A stretch of 64,000 nucleotides of DNA, taken from positions 93,841,845 through 93,905,844 of the forward strand of contig NC_087062.1 of NCBI RefSeq assembly GCF_963678635.1, in the 5' to 3' direction. The stretch comes from Symsagittifera roscoffensis (taxonomy: Eukaryota; Xenacoelomorpha; Acoela; Convolutidae). Within the stretch, counting starts at the first letter, position 1. Each line of letters begins with the position of its first letter. The notes beneath the pieces were generated by a model that searched no databases, was not told where the DNA came from, and saw only the letters and a list, made by a program, of their open reading frames with translations. Position numbers and translations under genes: made by a program. Below, one piece after another: positions 44,464 to 53,817 of the stretch.

Positions 44464-46845
44464 GGAGCTGGAGAGCACAGATCTTCGAGAAAGTTTTAAT
44501 GTCCTGGGTAAAACGACAAAAGCAGAAGACAAAGAGGAACCCAAGAAACAGGGACTAAAACTGAACGTTATATCTGGTAAGACTTTCGGCATGACGAAGG
44601 CGGGGACCAAAATAATGTCCATCATCTCAGTCGCAAGGCACCAGGTGGTCAAGAACTTGAGTGAACCATCCGAGATTACACTAGTCCACCTGGACATCTA
44701 TGCCGACTACCTGAAGGAGAAGGATCCCAAACTGGACTCCAGGGCAGTGCGAGCGCTGCTCACAACGGGAGGTCCGAGACTGATGAAAGTGGACGGACAT
44801 TATATCGATGTACATGGCCCTTACCCGATCCTGATGAATGTGGATGGCATCAATATCTACACGAAAGCTCACATAACTGATGCGAACGATCAGATTGGCC
44901 GGATATACATTGGTCAAGAGGAGCTGAAGGTTAGACGAATCGGACACAACGCGATGCTCGAACAAGATGCGGTGCATATTGGTTGTGAGGCCGATCTGGC
45001 CGCACACGTTCTGGACGTGCAAGGCAGACAACTTTCAGTAAAGGGACTGCTAGACACGGGAGCAGTGGTTAGTGTCATGCCAGTCAAAACTTGGACTGAC
45101 ATGGGTTTCGAAAGGTCGGAGCTCATACCGACAAACATCAGGTTGGCAGCTGCCAATCAGGGAGCGATCTATGTCACCGGACGAACCCCGATCATCTCAC
45201 TGCAGCTCGGAGGAAGACATCTTTGGATGAGCTTCCTAGTAGTAGAGAATTTGGACGAATCCGACCAGTTCATCCTAGGAAGGGATTTCGTTCGCAACTT
45301 TGACGTCACGATCGATCTCAATGACGGATTGATTAGGATCAAGGATCCTGAGAGAAAGTATGAGAAAAGACCCCTTAATAAGATCTTAATTAATCAGGCC
45401 AAGGTGCCGATTTTTCTGGATCGAAAAGTTAGATTAAAACCGAACCAAGCCGTAGTAGCGACGTTTAGGATGAGGAACTTGAATGAACTCAGCAATGACA
45501 GACAGGTGTGTCTGGTACCAAATCCAAACAGTAAAAGCTCGGCTATTTTAGGAAGAAGCTTCTCACTCACTCAGAGCGGACTGTGTGTGAGTGTGTTATT
45601 GAACACAGAAGCAACAACAGTGACAATACAGAGGGGAAAGAAACTTGGCTACGCTTTGCCTCTGAACACAGACTTTCTGAGTGTGGAGAACTTGAAGAAG
45701 TTTGATGTCACTAAATGTCCATTGCATGCGAACCAAGAATGTATAATGAAAAGAGTAAATGAATTGAAATCTTCTAGGAAATTGTTTTCAATGAAGTCGG
45801 AAACAGATGATGGGCTGTCTAGTTGTTCCAACTTTCCTGAGAGGCCGACGGAGGCAGAGTTAGCAGCGAATAAGCCTGTCCTACCTGAGATAGAACATCT
45901 GAAGGGTAAAATATCAGACAAGGAATTAGATTCGCTCAGGGCGGTGCTAAATCGGAACGCAGACGTTTTTTCGAAACATAAGGCCGACATAGGTTGTTGC
46001 AATTTTGTAGAGCACGAGATTGAGATAGAAGAGGGCTCGGTACCTCATAGGGAAGGGGCGAGAAGAATGACCCCAAACAAGTCAGAAGCGTGTAGGAAGG
46101 AAATCGAGATGTTAATGGAGTACGACATGATCGAGCCGTCGAAGTCCCCATGGGCTTGTGGCGTGGTCATGGCGAAAAAGAAAGGGGGACAACTCAGATT
46201 TTGTTGTGATTTCCGTTATCTGAACGCAGTGACTATAAAGGACGCATACCCGATTCCCCGCATCGATGAGAGCCTATCCAAGCTGGGAGACGCTAAGTTC
46301 TTCACGACATTGGATTTGGGCTCCGCATTCTGGCAAGTGCCACTCAGAAAGCAAGATCGAGAGAAAACAGGTTTCGCGTGTGAGCTGGGACTGTTCCAGT
46401 GGAAGAGGATGCCATTCGGATTGTGCAACGCGACGGCCACATTCCAGCGACTGATGGCCCAGGCACTCACGAGCGTCACTAAGAAATATGGGAATCTCAT
46501 CATGTGTTATGTCGATGATGTCGTGATTGCAACACCAACCTTAGAAGACCACATAGAGAGGTTGGAGGAGGTGTTTTCTTGCATGAAGCAGGCGGGTCTG
46601 AAATGCAAACCCTCTAAGTGTGCAATCCTCAGGGATTCCATAAAGTATCTGGGCCGCCTGGTTAACAAACATGGAGTGAGACCAGATCCCGAAGCGGTTG
46701 AAGCGGTGCTGACCTGGAAGGCACCTAAAACAGACACACAGCTGATGAGTTTTCTGGGATTCGCAAATTATTATCGAGAGTTCATCAAGGGGTATGCTGA
46801 TAAAATATACCCCATGCAGAGGTTGATGAGAAACAAGGGAAAAAG
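44057..46845 (+). pseudogene. Element C pol, first part: second zinc knuckle copy, protease and RT
   Basis: Open frame in the same phase as gag. The second CCHC knuckle is repeated at ~44123-44164. A ~250-residue region conserved with B (KTFGMTKAGTKIMSIISVARH and on) precedes the protease LLDTGAVVSVMP (DTG at ~45053). RT follows with FCCDFRYLNAVTIKDAYPIP, TTLDLGSAFWQVPL, MPFGLCNATATFQ and YVDD (46507-46518), then the connection FLGFANYYREFIKGY. The frame breaks at ~46840 in a run of A's between RT and RNase H; similarity to B continues in the next frame. Identity to B is high in RT and low in the linkers, as expected for functional pol under selection. Confidence 0.9.
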
Positions 46846-49800
46846 TTCACCTGGACTGATGAGGCACAAGTCTCATTTGAAAATATCAAACGTGAACTTT
46901 GCGAGGCACCGGTCCTCGGCATGCCAACGGAGAAGGGAATGTTCGTGCTGGACACGGATGCATCAGTGGTTGCGATATCGGGCATACTTCACCAGGAGCA
47001 GGAGTGGAACGGGAGAACGGTTCTTCGTCCGATAGCCTACGGGAGTAAAGTCCTGAGTGATACTGAAATGAAGTACGGCGCACCAAAAGCGGAGATGTTT
47101 GCGGTGATCACTTTCGTGGAAAAATACAGGGCCTATTTGGGCAGTGCTCCCTTCAAGTTACGTGTGGATAATCGTGCCCTTGCCTGGCTGAAAACCTATT
47201 CGATGGACCAAAGCTATATTGGTCGTTGGATTGTGCGACTGGATGGATACCACATGATCATAGAGCACCGTACCCGTGACAAGCACCAGAACTCAGATAG
47301 CCTCAGTAAAAAGACAGAATTTTATGAGCGCCTCGAGGAGAAGCAAGCTAACCAATCAGAGATCAAAGACGGGTTTTCCTTTCTGGACAAAGAAACCTAC
47401 GACAAGCTGCCACTTACTAGGTGGTTAGACAAGTCAGGACATCCTATACCGGGACACCCTGACCTTCCAGTGGAAACGGCCGCGGAGATAAAGCTTTTAG
47501 CCAGAGGCGAGCCCGTTCCGTTGGATCTGCTAGTCCGATCCAACTTGGTACAGCAAGAACTGACCAGGCTGGGTATAAACAGCATCGCTTTATTGAACAA
47601 GACGGTGAACGTGGCGCCGGAGGTCATGGGAAAACTCCGCGACTTATTGGACAGGGAAGTGGATAGGCATGATCGTGAATGGATGGAGACCATGCAGCGG
47701 TTGACTGTCACCGAGAGAACAGAGAAGAGGCCAGTGTCCATTCGCAGCCGAGGCGTTGAACGGGATTGCAGGTCGATCGTCAACCAGCTGGTGACCTCGA
47801 TGCCGAAAGAAGTATTGTTGAGAACTTCGTTCACTGAATATGGAACATTGAACCAGAACCAAACCACTGAGGAAGTCAGGATCAGATCAAAATCTAGCTT
47901 CACGAGGAGAGTGCACTTCACGGATGCAAAAGAGGAATACGAGCCAAGCCCAGATTGTTCGTCCGTGGACGAGACAATGTCCGGGGAGTCTGACACCTTC
48001 GAGCCAGCCAAGGACGTCTCCTCTGAGGAGTCAGACACCTTTGAGCCCGTGCAGGACGACTTGTCCGGGGAGTCGGGTTCAAAGCGACCGATGGACAGAG
48101 TTTTGTCCGGGGAGTCAAGAAACATCTCAGACAACTTGGAATATGATGTTGAAGAATCAGTCGACTCAAGTGTTGACTCGAGACCCCAGTCCTGGGACAA
48201 CGCGTCTGAAACAGCTTCCAACTCCGATATGTTAGAGATCGCAATCCACTCCTTATTGGTAGAGTGGAAGCAGCGTGGGCTGGACCGAGAAACACATCAG
48301 GATCCAGACAGGGATAGATACACCTCAGATGAAGAGGGCACTGTGGTAGATAATGCCGCAGACCAGCTCGAGCTGATAGCAGTTTCGAAACGCCCAACCA
48401 GATTGCTGCCACATGGTACGGTCGTCCGTACCAATCTGGAACCATCTGTGCAGGAAGCGACGCCTTTGAAAAAGATATGGTGTGTCAAGTTGATGGACAA
48501 TGCTCATGCTCCGGAGATAATGAGTGGGCAAATGAACGTGGTGAAGACGTACTTGAAAGCCAGGTACAGGCTGTCGGATCTCCTAAGGGCTCAACGAAAT
48601 GATAGAATGACGAGCAGTCTCAGGAGATGGATTGAGAATGGAGCACCTGACAAGGGAGACTTGGAAGAAGACAGCTACAAAATCCTGAAGCAATTCTACC
48701 TGAAGCGAAACGACTTGTTGTACCTGAATAAGGACGGAATCGTAGCCTGTAAGCGCAAGGAGGAGGACAAGGTCCTTTATAAATACAATTCAATAGTGTT
48801 ACCACAGTTGTACCAGACCGAATTGCTCTTTCGTTCACATGATCAGATGGGTCATCAAGGCGTGGACAAAGTGTATAACAGGATACAAAAACGATTTGAA
48901 TGGCCGGGATTGAAGAAGGCTTGTGAGAAGTGGATCGCAGCATGCCTGTCATGTCAGCAAGCGAAGGATCCCAGGAAGCTAAGGTTCCCCCTACAGTCAA
49001 TAGAGTCGTCAGGTTTCAACGAAGTGGTGCAAATTGATCATCAGAAAATCTGTATGACAGCAACGGGCTATAATCAGGTGCTGGTAATGATCGACCATTT
49101 TACGAAGTATGCGGAGGCAGCACCGTGCATAACAGCATCGGCAGAAGAAACATGCGATCATTTAATAAATGTGTGGATAGCAAGGCATGGCTGCCCCATC
49201 ACGTTCCAATCGGACAATGGCAAAGCATTTGTAGGTGATCTCACGAAAGAGTTAATGAAAAGATCGCAGGTAGCGCAGGCCCACTCGACCACTTATCACC
49301 CGCAAACGAATGGCCTAGTCGAGAGGCAGAATCGCACACTGGTATCCATGTTGAGAGTCTACTGCTCACGCTACATGGATGACTGGGACAAGCACTTGCC
49401 GCAAGTGATGGGTGCTTACAACAGCACGGAGCATTCCACCACAGGAATAAGTCCGCATATGATGCTGACGGGTCACGAAAAAGCACTCCCGTTAACGTTC
49501 TTCTACCCTGAATATGAAGGGAAGAGGACAGCACCGCAAACGTACGTGCGGGACGTTATTAGAAGACAACAGGACCTCAATGACTTATGCAGGAGGAATA
49601 CGCAACAGGCGCAAATTAGACAAAAAAGGAGGTTTGATAAAAGGACAGCCGATGCAAAAGCCTACTCAGTTGGCGATTACGTCTGGGTGTTCCAGGAAGT
49701 GGTTCCACCAAAAGGAACCAAGAAACTATTAAAGAAATGGCGTGGTACATTTCAGATAACAGAGGTGCACCAAGGAGGTCGTTTTTATCGACTGAGCACT

Positions 49801-50616
49801 GGAAGAGCGGCTCATTACGAGAACATCAAACCACACAATGCCTCGTCAGAGGATTGGTGCATCCCAGCGGACATGCAAGAGGGAGATTATTTAATAGTGG
49901 ATCCTGCTTGTGAAGTGAATGAAAGGGGTACTCGCGACCAGAACGACGGGAATGAGGTGGTGGACGATTGCGATCTACCACTGGATCTCGAGTTGACTGA
50001 GCGAGTAGAGGTGGACGATGAAACTCTACCCTATGCCGAAGAAGACTGGGATTGCCCGGAGCAAACCGAAATTGACAAAGGAATAAAGCCTGACTTTCCT
50101 CTCACTATGGAAACACGCCAAAGCAAGAGAGGAAAAAACCAGAAGAAATACAATCCGTATGGCGAGGACTTCGTTGTAGACAGGATAGTAGTGAGTGATG
50201 TCATAGACTCGCTAGTGGGACTGGACGAAGTGGCGATGCTAGAAGAAATCGACCTTGTGAACGATATGGATCAAGATTGGATCGACGATCGATCAGAACC
50301 GGAAGTGGAGTTCGAACCAGAAACGGAACAGACTCATGAGCAAGAACTAACAAACTTGCGCGTGCTCGAATGGCTCCATGATCTGCCGACAGATCCAAAA
50401 GAGACGATCCTGACGATTCAGGACGTCGATAGAGACGGCGTCAAATACATCAGTCATGACAATACCGAGTCCAACTGGGTCGCCCCAGATGGTCCTCTAC
50501 GTGTTCCACAATCCAACCTCGGTCTCCTAGACTTTGGGCGATCGACGGGGACGTCGATGGATATTTTTGTCCGGGGAGTGGGGTTAGGACTCACCCACAC
50601 CGAAAACCTCATAATA
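46846..50616 (+). pseudogene. Element C pol, second part: RNase H and integrase
   Basis: RNase H with VLDTDASVVAISG (~46945) and the later DNRAL and ADSLSKK-like (NSDSLSKK) motifs. A ~450-residue variable acidic linker has SGESDTFEP-type repeats. The integrase zinc domain has HDQMGHQG and CLSCQQ (48838-48957), and the core has D (49034), D (49213) and E (49321), spacing 35. The GPY/F-like module KKWRGTFQITEVH (~49730) has Thr in place of the usual Pro. A long acidic tail follows. The open frame continues to 50625, but similarity to B leaves it at ~50617 in a second A-run, one base short, just before the macro domain. Confidence 0.9.
50566..50585 (+). promoter_or_regulatory. Internal (central) polypurine-tract-like site in pol, element C
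   Basis: TTTGTCCGGGGAGTGGGG shares TTGTCCGGGGAGT with the 3' tract (61249-61260). GAC-x-TxGATGGA precedes both. From here through GGACTCACCCACACCGAA the codons match B with almost no synonymous change, although nearby linkers have diverged. Confidence 0.55.
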
Positions 50617-51185
50617 AAAAATTGAAATCGGCAAGAGAAACCGGAGAACTAGAGACAGAGGGCGAGAATGCTAAGAAACCACCTTTTGGACGAATCTTTG
50701 AATCGTATTTTGATCTACCGAACCATTATTCGAACAATATCGTCATAACGGACAGCGATTTCATACTCACGGAACGCACGTGCGCCATAGCGATAACGGC
50801 GGATGTGAGCTTCAAAACAGCACTAGCAGCTGACTTTAAAAGAGAGTACAAGAATATAGAGTTTTTGTGGAAACAGAGGCCTGGTGTAGGAGGAATGATA
50901 GCGTTGCCCCCTGTTGCATCACAGATACCAGGGAAATATTTGTGTTTTTTGGTTACGAAAGCTACTGATAGGCAACACGTGAATCCGGAGAGCTTGGTAC
51001 TGGCCTTGACTCGACTCAGGGATTTCCTGGTTGAGAGAGGTGTGACCTCTCTCTCGTTACCAGTTTATGATCCCAATAGAGGGAAGCTACACCCGAGAGA
51101 GTTGTACGCTCTTGTGCATGTGATATTTTCAGAGACTGACATAGAAGTTTACTTACATAAAAAATACTATCTGAGTATATGCTAG
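50617..51185 (+). CDS. Element C macro domain (TARG1/OARD1-like), C-terminal end of Gag-Pol
   Basis: About 187 residues ending at the TAG at 51183-51185; in B the same region is in frame with integrase. Macro-fold pattern from ~50745: DSDFILTERTCAIAITAD (strand and ADP-ribose-binding loop region), then ALAADFKREYKNIEF (helix), KYLCFLVTKATDR (strand; its Lys aligns with the catalytic Lys84 of TARG1), LALTRLRDFLVERGVTSLSL (helix and strand), and PVYDPNRGKLHPRELYALVHVIF (substrate loop and helix). TARG1's catalytic Asp125 aligns with Gly here. Known members bind or remove ADP-ribose from proteins; here either binding or a changed hydrolase is possible. No start codon of its own is convincing, so it is expected as part of Gag-Pol. 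Confidence 0.75.
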
Positions 51186-51648
51186 GATTGCGCTCGGCGA
51201 TAAGTGGTTTTTATTAGGTAACTTGACAGAGATTAGGATTAAGTTTAGATTAGGATTAAGTTTTTATTAGGGATTATGTTTTTATATGATAGTATAGGTG
51301 TGTGATGTTTATGTGTCTATGTTATGCTATTTTTATGATAGGTTTTATGTTTGTGTCATAAAAGACCTGGGGCACTCCAGGTCATCAAGGTGACAGCGCA
51401 CATTCGTGCTACTTTGACAAAGGCAAAGGTGGACGATCCACCTTGGTGCTAAAATTTTAAATCAGAATTGAAAAAAGAATTTCAATGGAGAGTTTTAAAG
51501 AATTGATTGATGTTGTATCCAAAAATGATGGTTCTAAGTCGCGACTTGTTTTTTAGATCTTGATTGATCAGAAATTGTTTATTGAATCCATTGAATCGAA
51601 ACAACACAAGAAGACACTACACGACAGCAAGAATCAACACGATAAGAA
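51186..51648 (+). other. Gap between pol-macro and ORF2 in element C, with hairpins and acceptor-like site
   Basis: Non-coding, 463 bp. TTAGGATTAAGTTT repeats lie at ~51235-51275. Hairpin GACCTGG/CCAGGTC is at ~51364-51383, and a perfect 8-bp hairpin AAGGTGGA/TCCACCTT is at 51426-51444. CTTGTTTTTTAG (ending ~51556) resembles a 3' splice site and lies ~93 bases before the ORF2 ATG, matching the position of B's TTTTCAG. No internal promoter recognised. Confidence 0.55.
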
Positions 51649-53817
51649 ATGGGTGACACGAACGAACTCATGGAATTCCTCTCAGCGAGTCTAGGAGCGA
51701 CTCTAGACGAGATCTATCAGCGGCTGATCGATTGTGATTTCACACGAGAAGACCCGGGGTTGGCGATGTTTGTGGTCGCGCTCCTTAATGCACTGGGACG
51801 AGAGGGTCGAGGGAATCGCCCTACGGAAGTCGTGTTGATGTTGGCCTTCGGTGAGTCCGGGACCGCCGAGAGAGGCCGAAACCGATTGATGAGATGGAGG
51901 CGTGGAGAAATGTCTGGCCACGACCTGGCTCGTGAGCCAGGATTAGGTGAGCAGAGGGACCACCGGCTAGGTGAGATGCCCTTACCAGTCCAACCGGCGC
52001 AGCCACTCATCGGAGCGAAGAGACAACGTGATGGGCCAGGCCCGTCACATTCGGTCGACTCTCCTACAGCTGCTCCTCCTTTGAAGAAAGTGAGAGTGAG
52101 CGAGATAGAGATCCAGACGTCAGAGACAATCGAGACGCTGGAAAAGAAGGAGAAAGATCAGAGCGAGCTGTGTGCCAAACTCCAGGAGTATAGGGCAATA
52201 GCTCGAGAGAGGGACGAATGGAAGAAGAAATACGAAGATCTGCAGGTGGCTTATAAGGAGGATGGAATAAAGCACTTGAAGGAGCTGTATATGGCGAAGG
52301 TGAGCCAAGTGTCACCGGAAGTCCTGGCGAGCATGAGATCTTCGGAGGGATCCAACGACACACGCCCCAGGACAACAGCGCAGGAGCTATGCGCATCGAG
52401 AGGACCTGAGGTTCTGGATTTGCGTGCATCAAGAAGGCCCGAGGCTCCTCAGCAGACACGACCGTCTGCTTTGAGTCAGAGGTTCACGATACCAGACCCT
52501 TCTGACACCTATCTAGCTCCTCAATTTCAGGAATCATTTAACCAAGTGGCCAGGGCCGCGATGGATGAGATCAACAGAGGCACTGAGCGGACACTGGTTA
52601 GGATCGTTCCTTCCCAACGTCGTGATCATTCATCAAATAGCTCGGAGCGAACAATCCGCACGATAGCGTGTTCTGCACCTGGTGGAGTCTTTGAGAAGTT
52701 TCGCGTGGTAGACATCAGGAAGAATCTGATGGCACGTCATCAGTTCACGCAAGTGCCAGCCGAGCATCCTCGAGCCTGCCTGAATGACATGAGCTGGAAC
52801 CCCGCCACGAACGACCAGGTAATTCCCCCAGGGAGTCGCCATTTGATCATTGGAGACAGTTTGGTGAGAGATCTGAATGAGATCTTCGTCTATGGTCAGA
52901 CTACCATTCTGTCCTTTGGAGGAGCCTCAGTGGCTCAGGTCATCAAAATGATGGAGTTCCAGAGCGAGGATCATTTGGATACATTAATAATAATGCTGGG
53001 GACCAATGACGTCTCGAGAGCCCCCGTGACTCCGGAGAACAAGTGGGAACCTCTATTGGTGTGTCTCTTGAATGAATTGAAAGAAAAGTACAGACCCAAG
53101 CTCGTGATCCTGTGCACGATACCACCAAATCCTTTGGTGGGCACCATAGCTGCAGATTTCATGAATGGCAACGTGACGCGGTGGAATGAAATGACCCGCA
53201 GTCTGGTGAGAAACAACCCTGGCGAGTTGCGACTCCTGGATCTCGAAAATATGCTGCGCATGACTGACCACATCGCGCTCACTAAAGATGGAGTGCACTT
53301 CAATACCCAACGAGGGAGGCATTGGATTAATGATGTGTTTCAGACGCAATTGAGGGAAGCGGAGCAAGAGTCGAGGGCGACCGGTTCTTTGGCTCGGACC
53401 AATTCGACCGGAGGGAGTAGAATAAGGGCAACCGTGCCCGAATCCCTCGCCAACCGTCTAGGGCCCTTGGCAACGGAGATGGTTGGAACCGCAACCGTCG
53501 CTCCGAGCTCAAAGGTGAGAGACAGGCTAGGGACTGCTCCTCCTCCCAGGCCGCAATCGATTGGAAGCCGACTCGGCAGATCGGTGGAACAGAACAACAG
53601 GAATAACTCCCACACCGCGTCTAGGAGGAACGATTCGCCTGCCACGACAAATCCTGCTTCGACAGCAGGACCGTCTACAAGTACCGTGCCAGCGGAGGGA
53701 ATCGAATCAGGCAGCAGGCTGCTTTGGAATAGATCAGATCCTAGTCATTGGGGTCAATATAAGACGGACATGTCGGCAAAATTGAACATGAATACCTTGA
53801 CGTGTCGGACGCAATGA
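51649..53817 (+). CDS. Element C ORF2: SGNH/GDSL hydrolase with coiled coil
   Basis: 722 residues from the ATG at 51649; intact. Residues 1-100 form a small helical domain shared with B. Basic patches KRQR (124-127) and PPLKKVRV (143-150) resemble a bipartite nuclear signal. 152-215 is a Glu/Lys-rich coiled coil. 398-565 is an SGNH hydrolase: GDS 402-404 with nucleophile Ser404, FGGAS near 423-427 (oxyanion Gly), GTND 451-454 with Asn453, and DGVH 547-550 giving Asp547 and His550. 580-722 is Ser/Thr/Arg-rich and probably disordered. SGNH domains occur in ORF1 of some non-LTR elements, where esterase activity is known. In an LTR element such a separate ORF after pol takes the place usually held by env, but there is no signal peptide or membrane segment. 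The stop overlaps the ORF3 start as ATGA. Confidence 0.88.
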   Translation: MGDTNELMEFLSASLGATLDEIYQRLIDCDFTREDPGLAMFVVALLNALGREGRGNRPTEVVLMLAFGESGTAERGRNRLMRWRRGEMSGHDLAREPGLGEQRDHRLGEMPLPVQPAQPLIGAKRQRDGPGPSHSVDSPTAAPPLKKVRVSEIEIQTSETIETLEKKEKDQSELCAKLQEYRAIARERDEWKKKYEDLQVAYKEDGIKHLKELYMAKVSQVSPEVLASMRSSEGSNDTRPRTTAQELCASRGPEVLDLRASRRPEAPQQTRPSALSQRFTIPDPSDTYLAPQFQESFNQVARAAMDEINRGTERTLVRIVPSQRRDHSSNSSERTIRTIACSAPGGVFEKFRVVDIRKNLMARHQFTQVPAEHPRACLNDMSWNPATNDQVIPPGSRHLIIGDSLVRDLNEIFVYGQTTILSFGGASVAQVIKMMEFQSEDHLDTLIIMLGTNDVSRAPVTPENKWEPLLVCLLNELKEKYRPKLVILCTIPPNPLVGTIAADFMNGNVTRWNEMTRSLVRNNPGELRLLDLENMLRMTDHIALTKDGVHFNTQRGRHWINDVFQTQLREAEQESRATGSLARTNSTGGSRIRATVPESLANRLGPLATEMVGTATVAPSSKVRDRLGTAPPPRPQSIGSRLGRSVEQNNRNNSHTASRRNDSPATTNPASTAGPSTSTVPAEGIESGSRLLWNRSDPSHWGQYKTDMSAKLNMNTLTCRTQ

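Noticed and set aside
50680-51182. dUTPase as the identity of the domain after integrase
   Set aside because: dUTPases occur in some retroelements, but the trimeric dUTPase motifs (such as the Ser/Gly-rich C-terminal motif) are absent and the strand-helix order fits a macro domain better.
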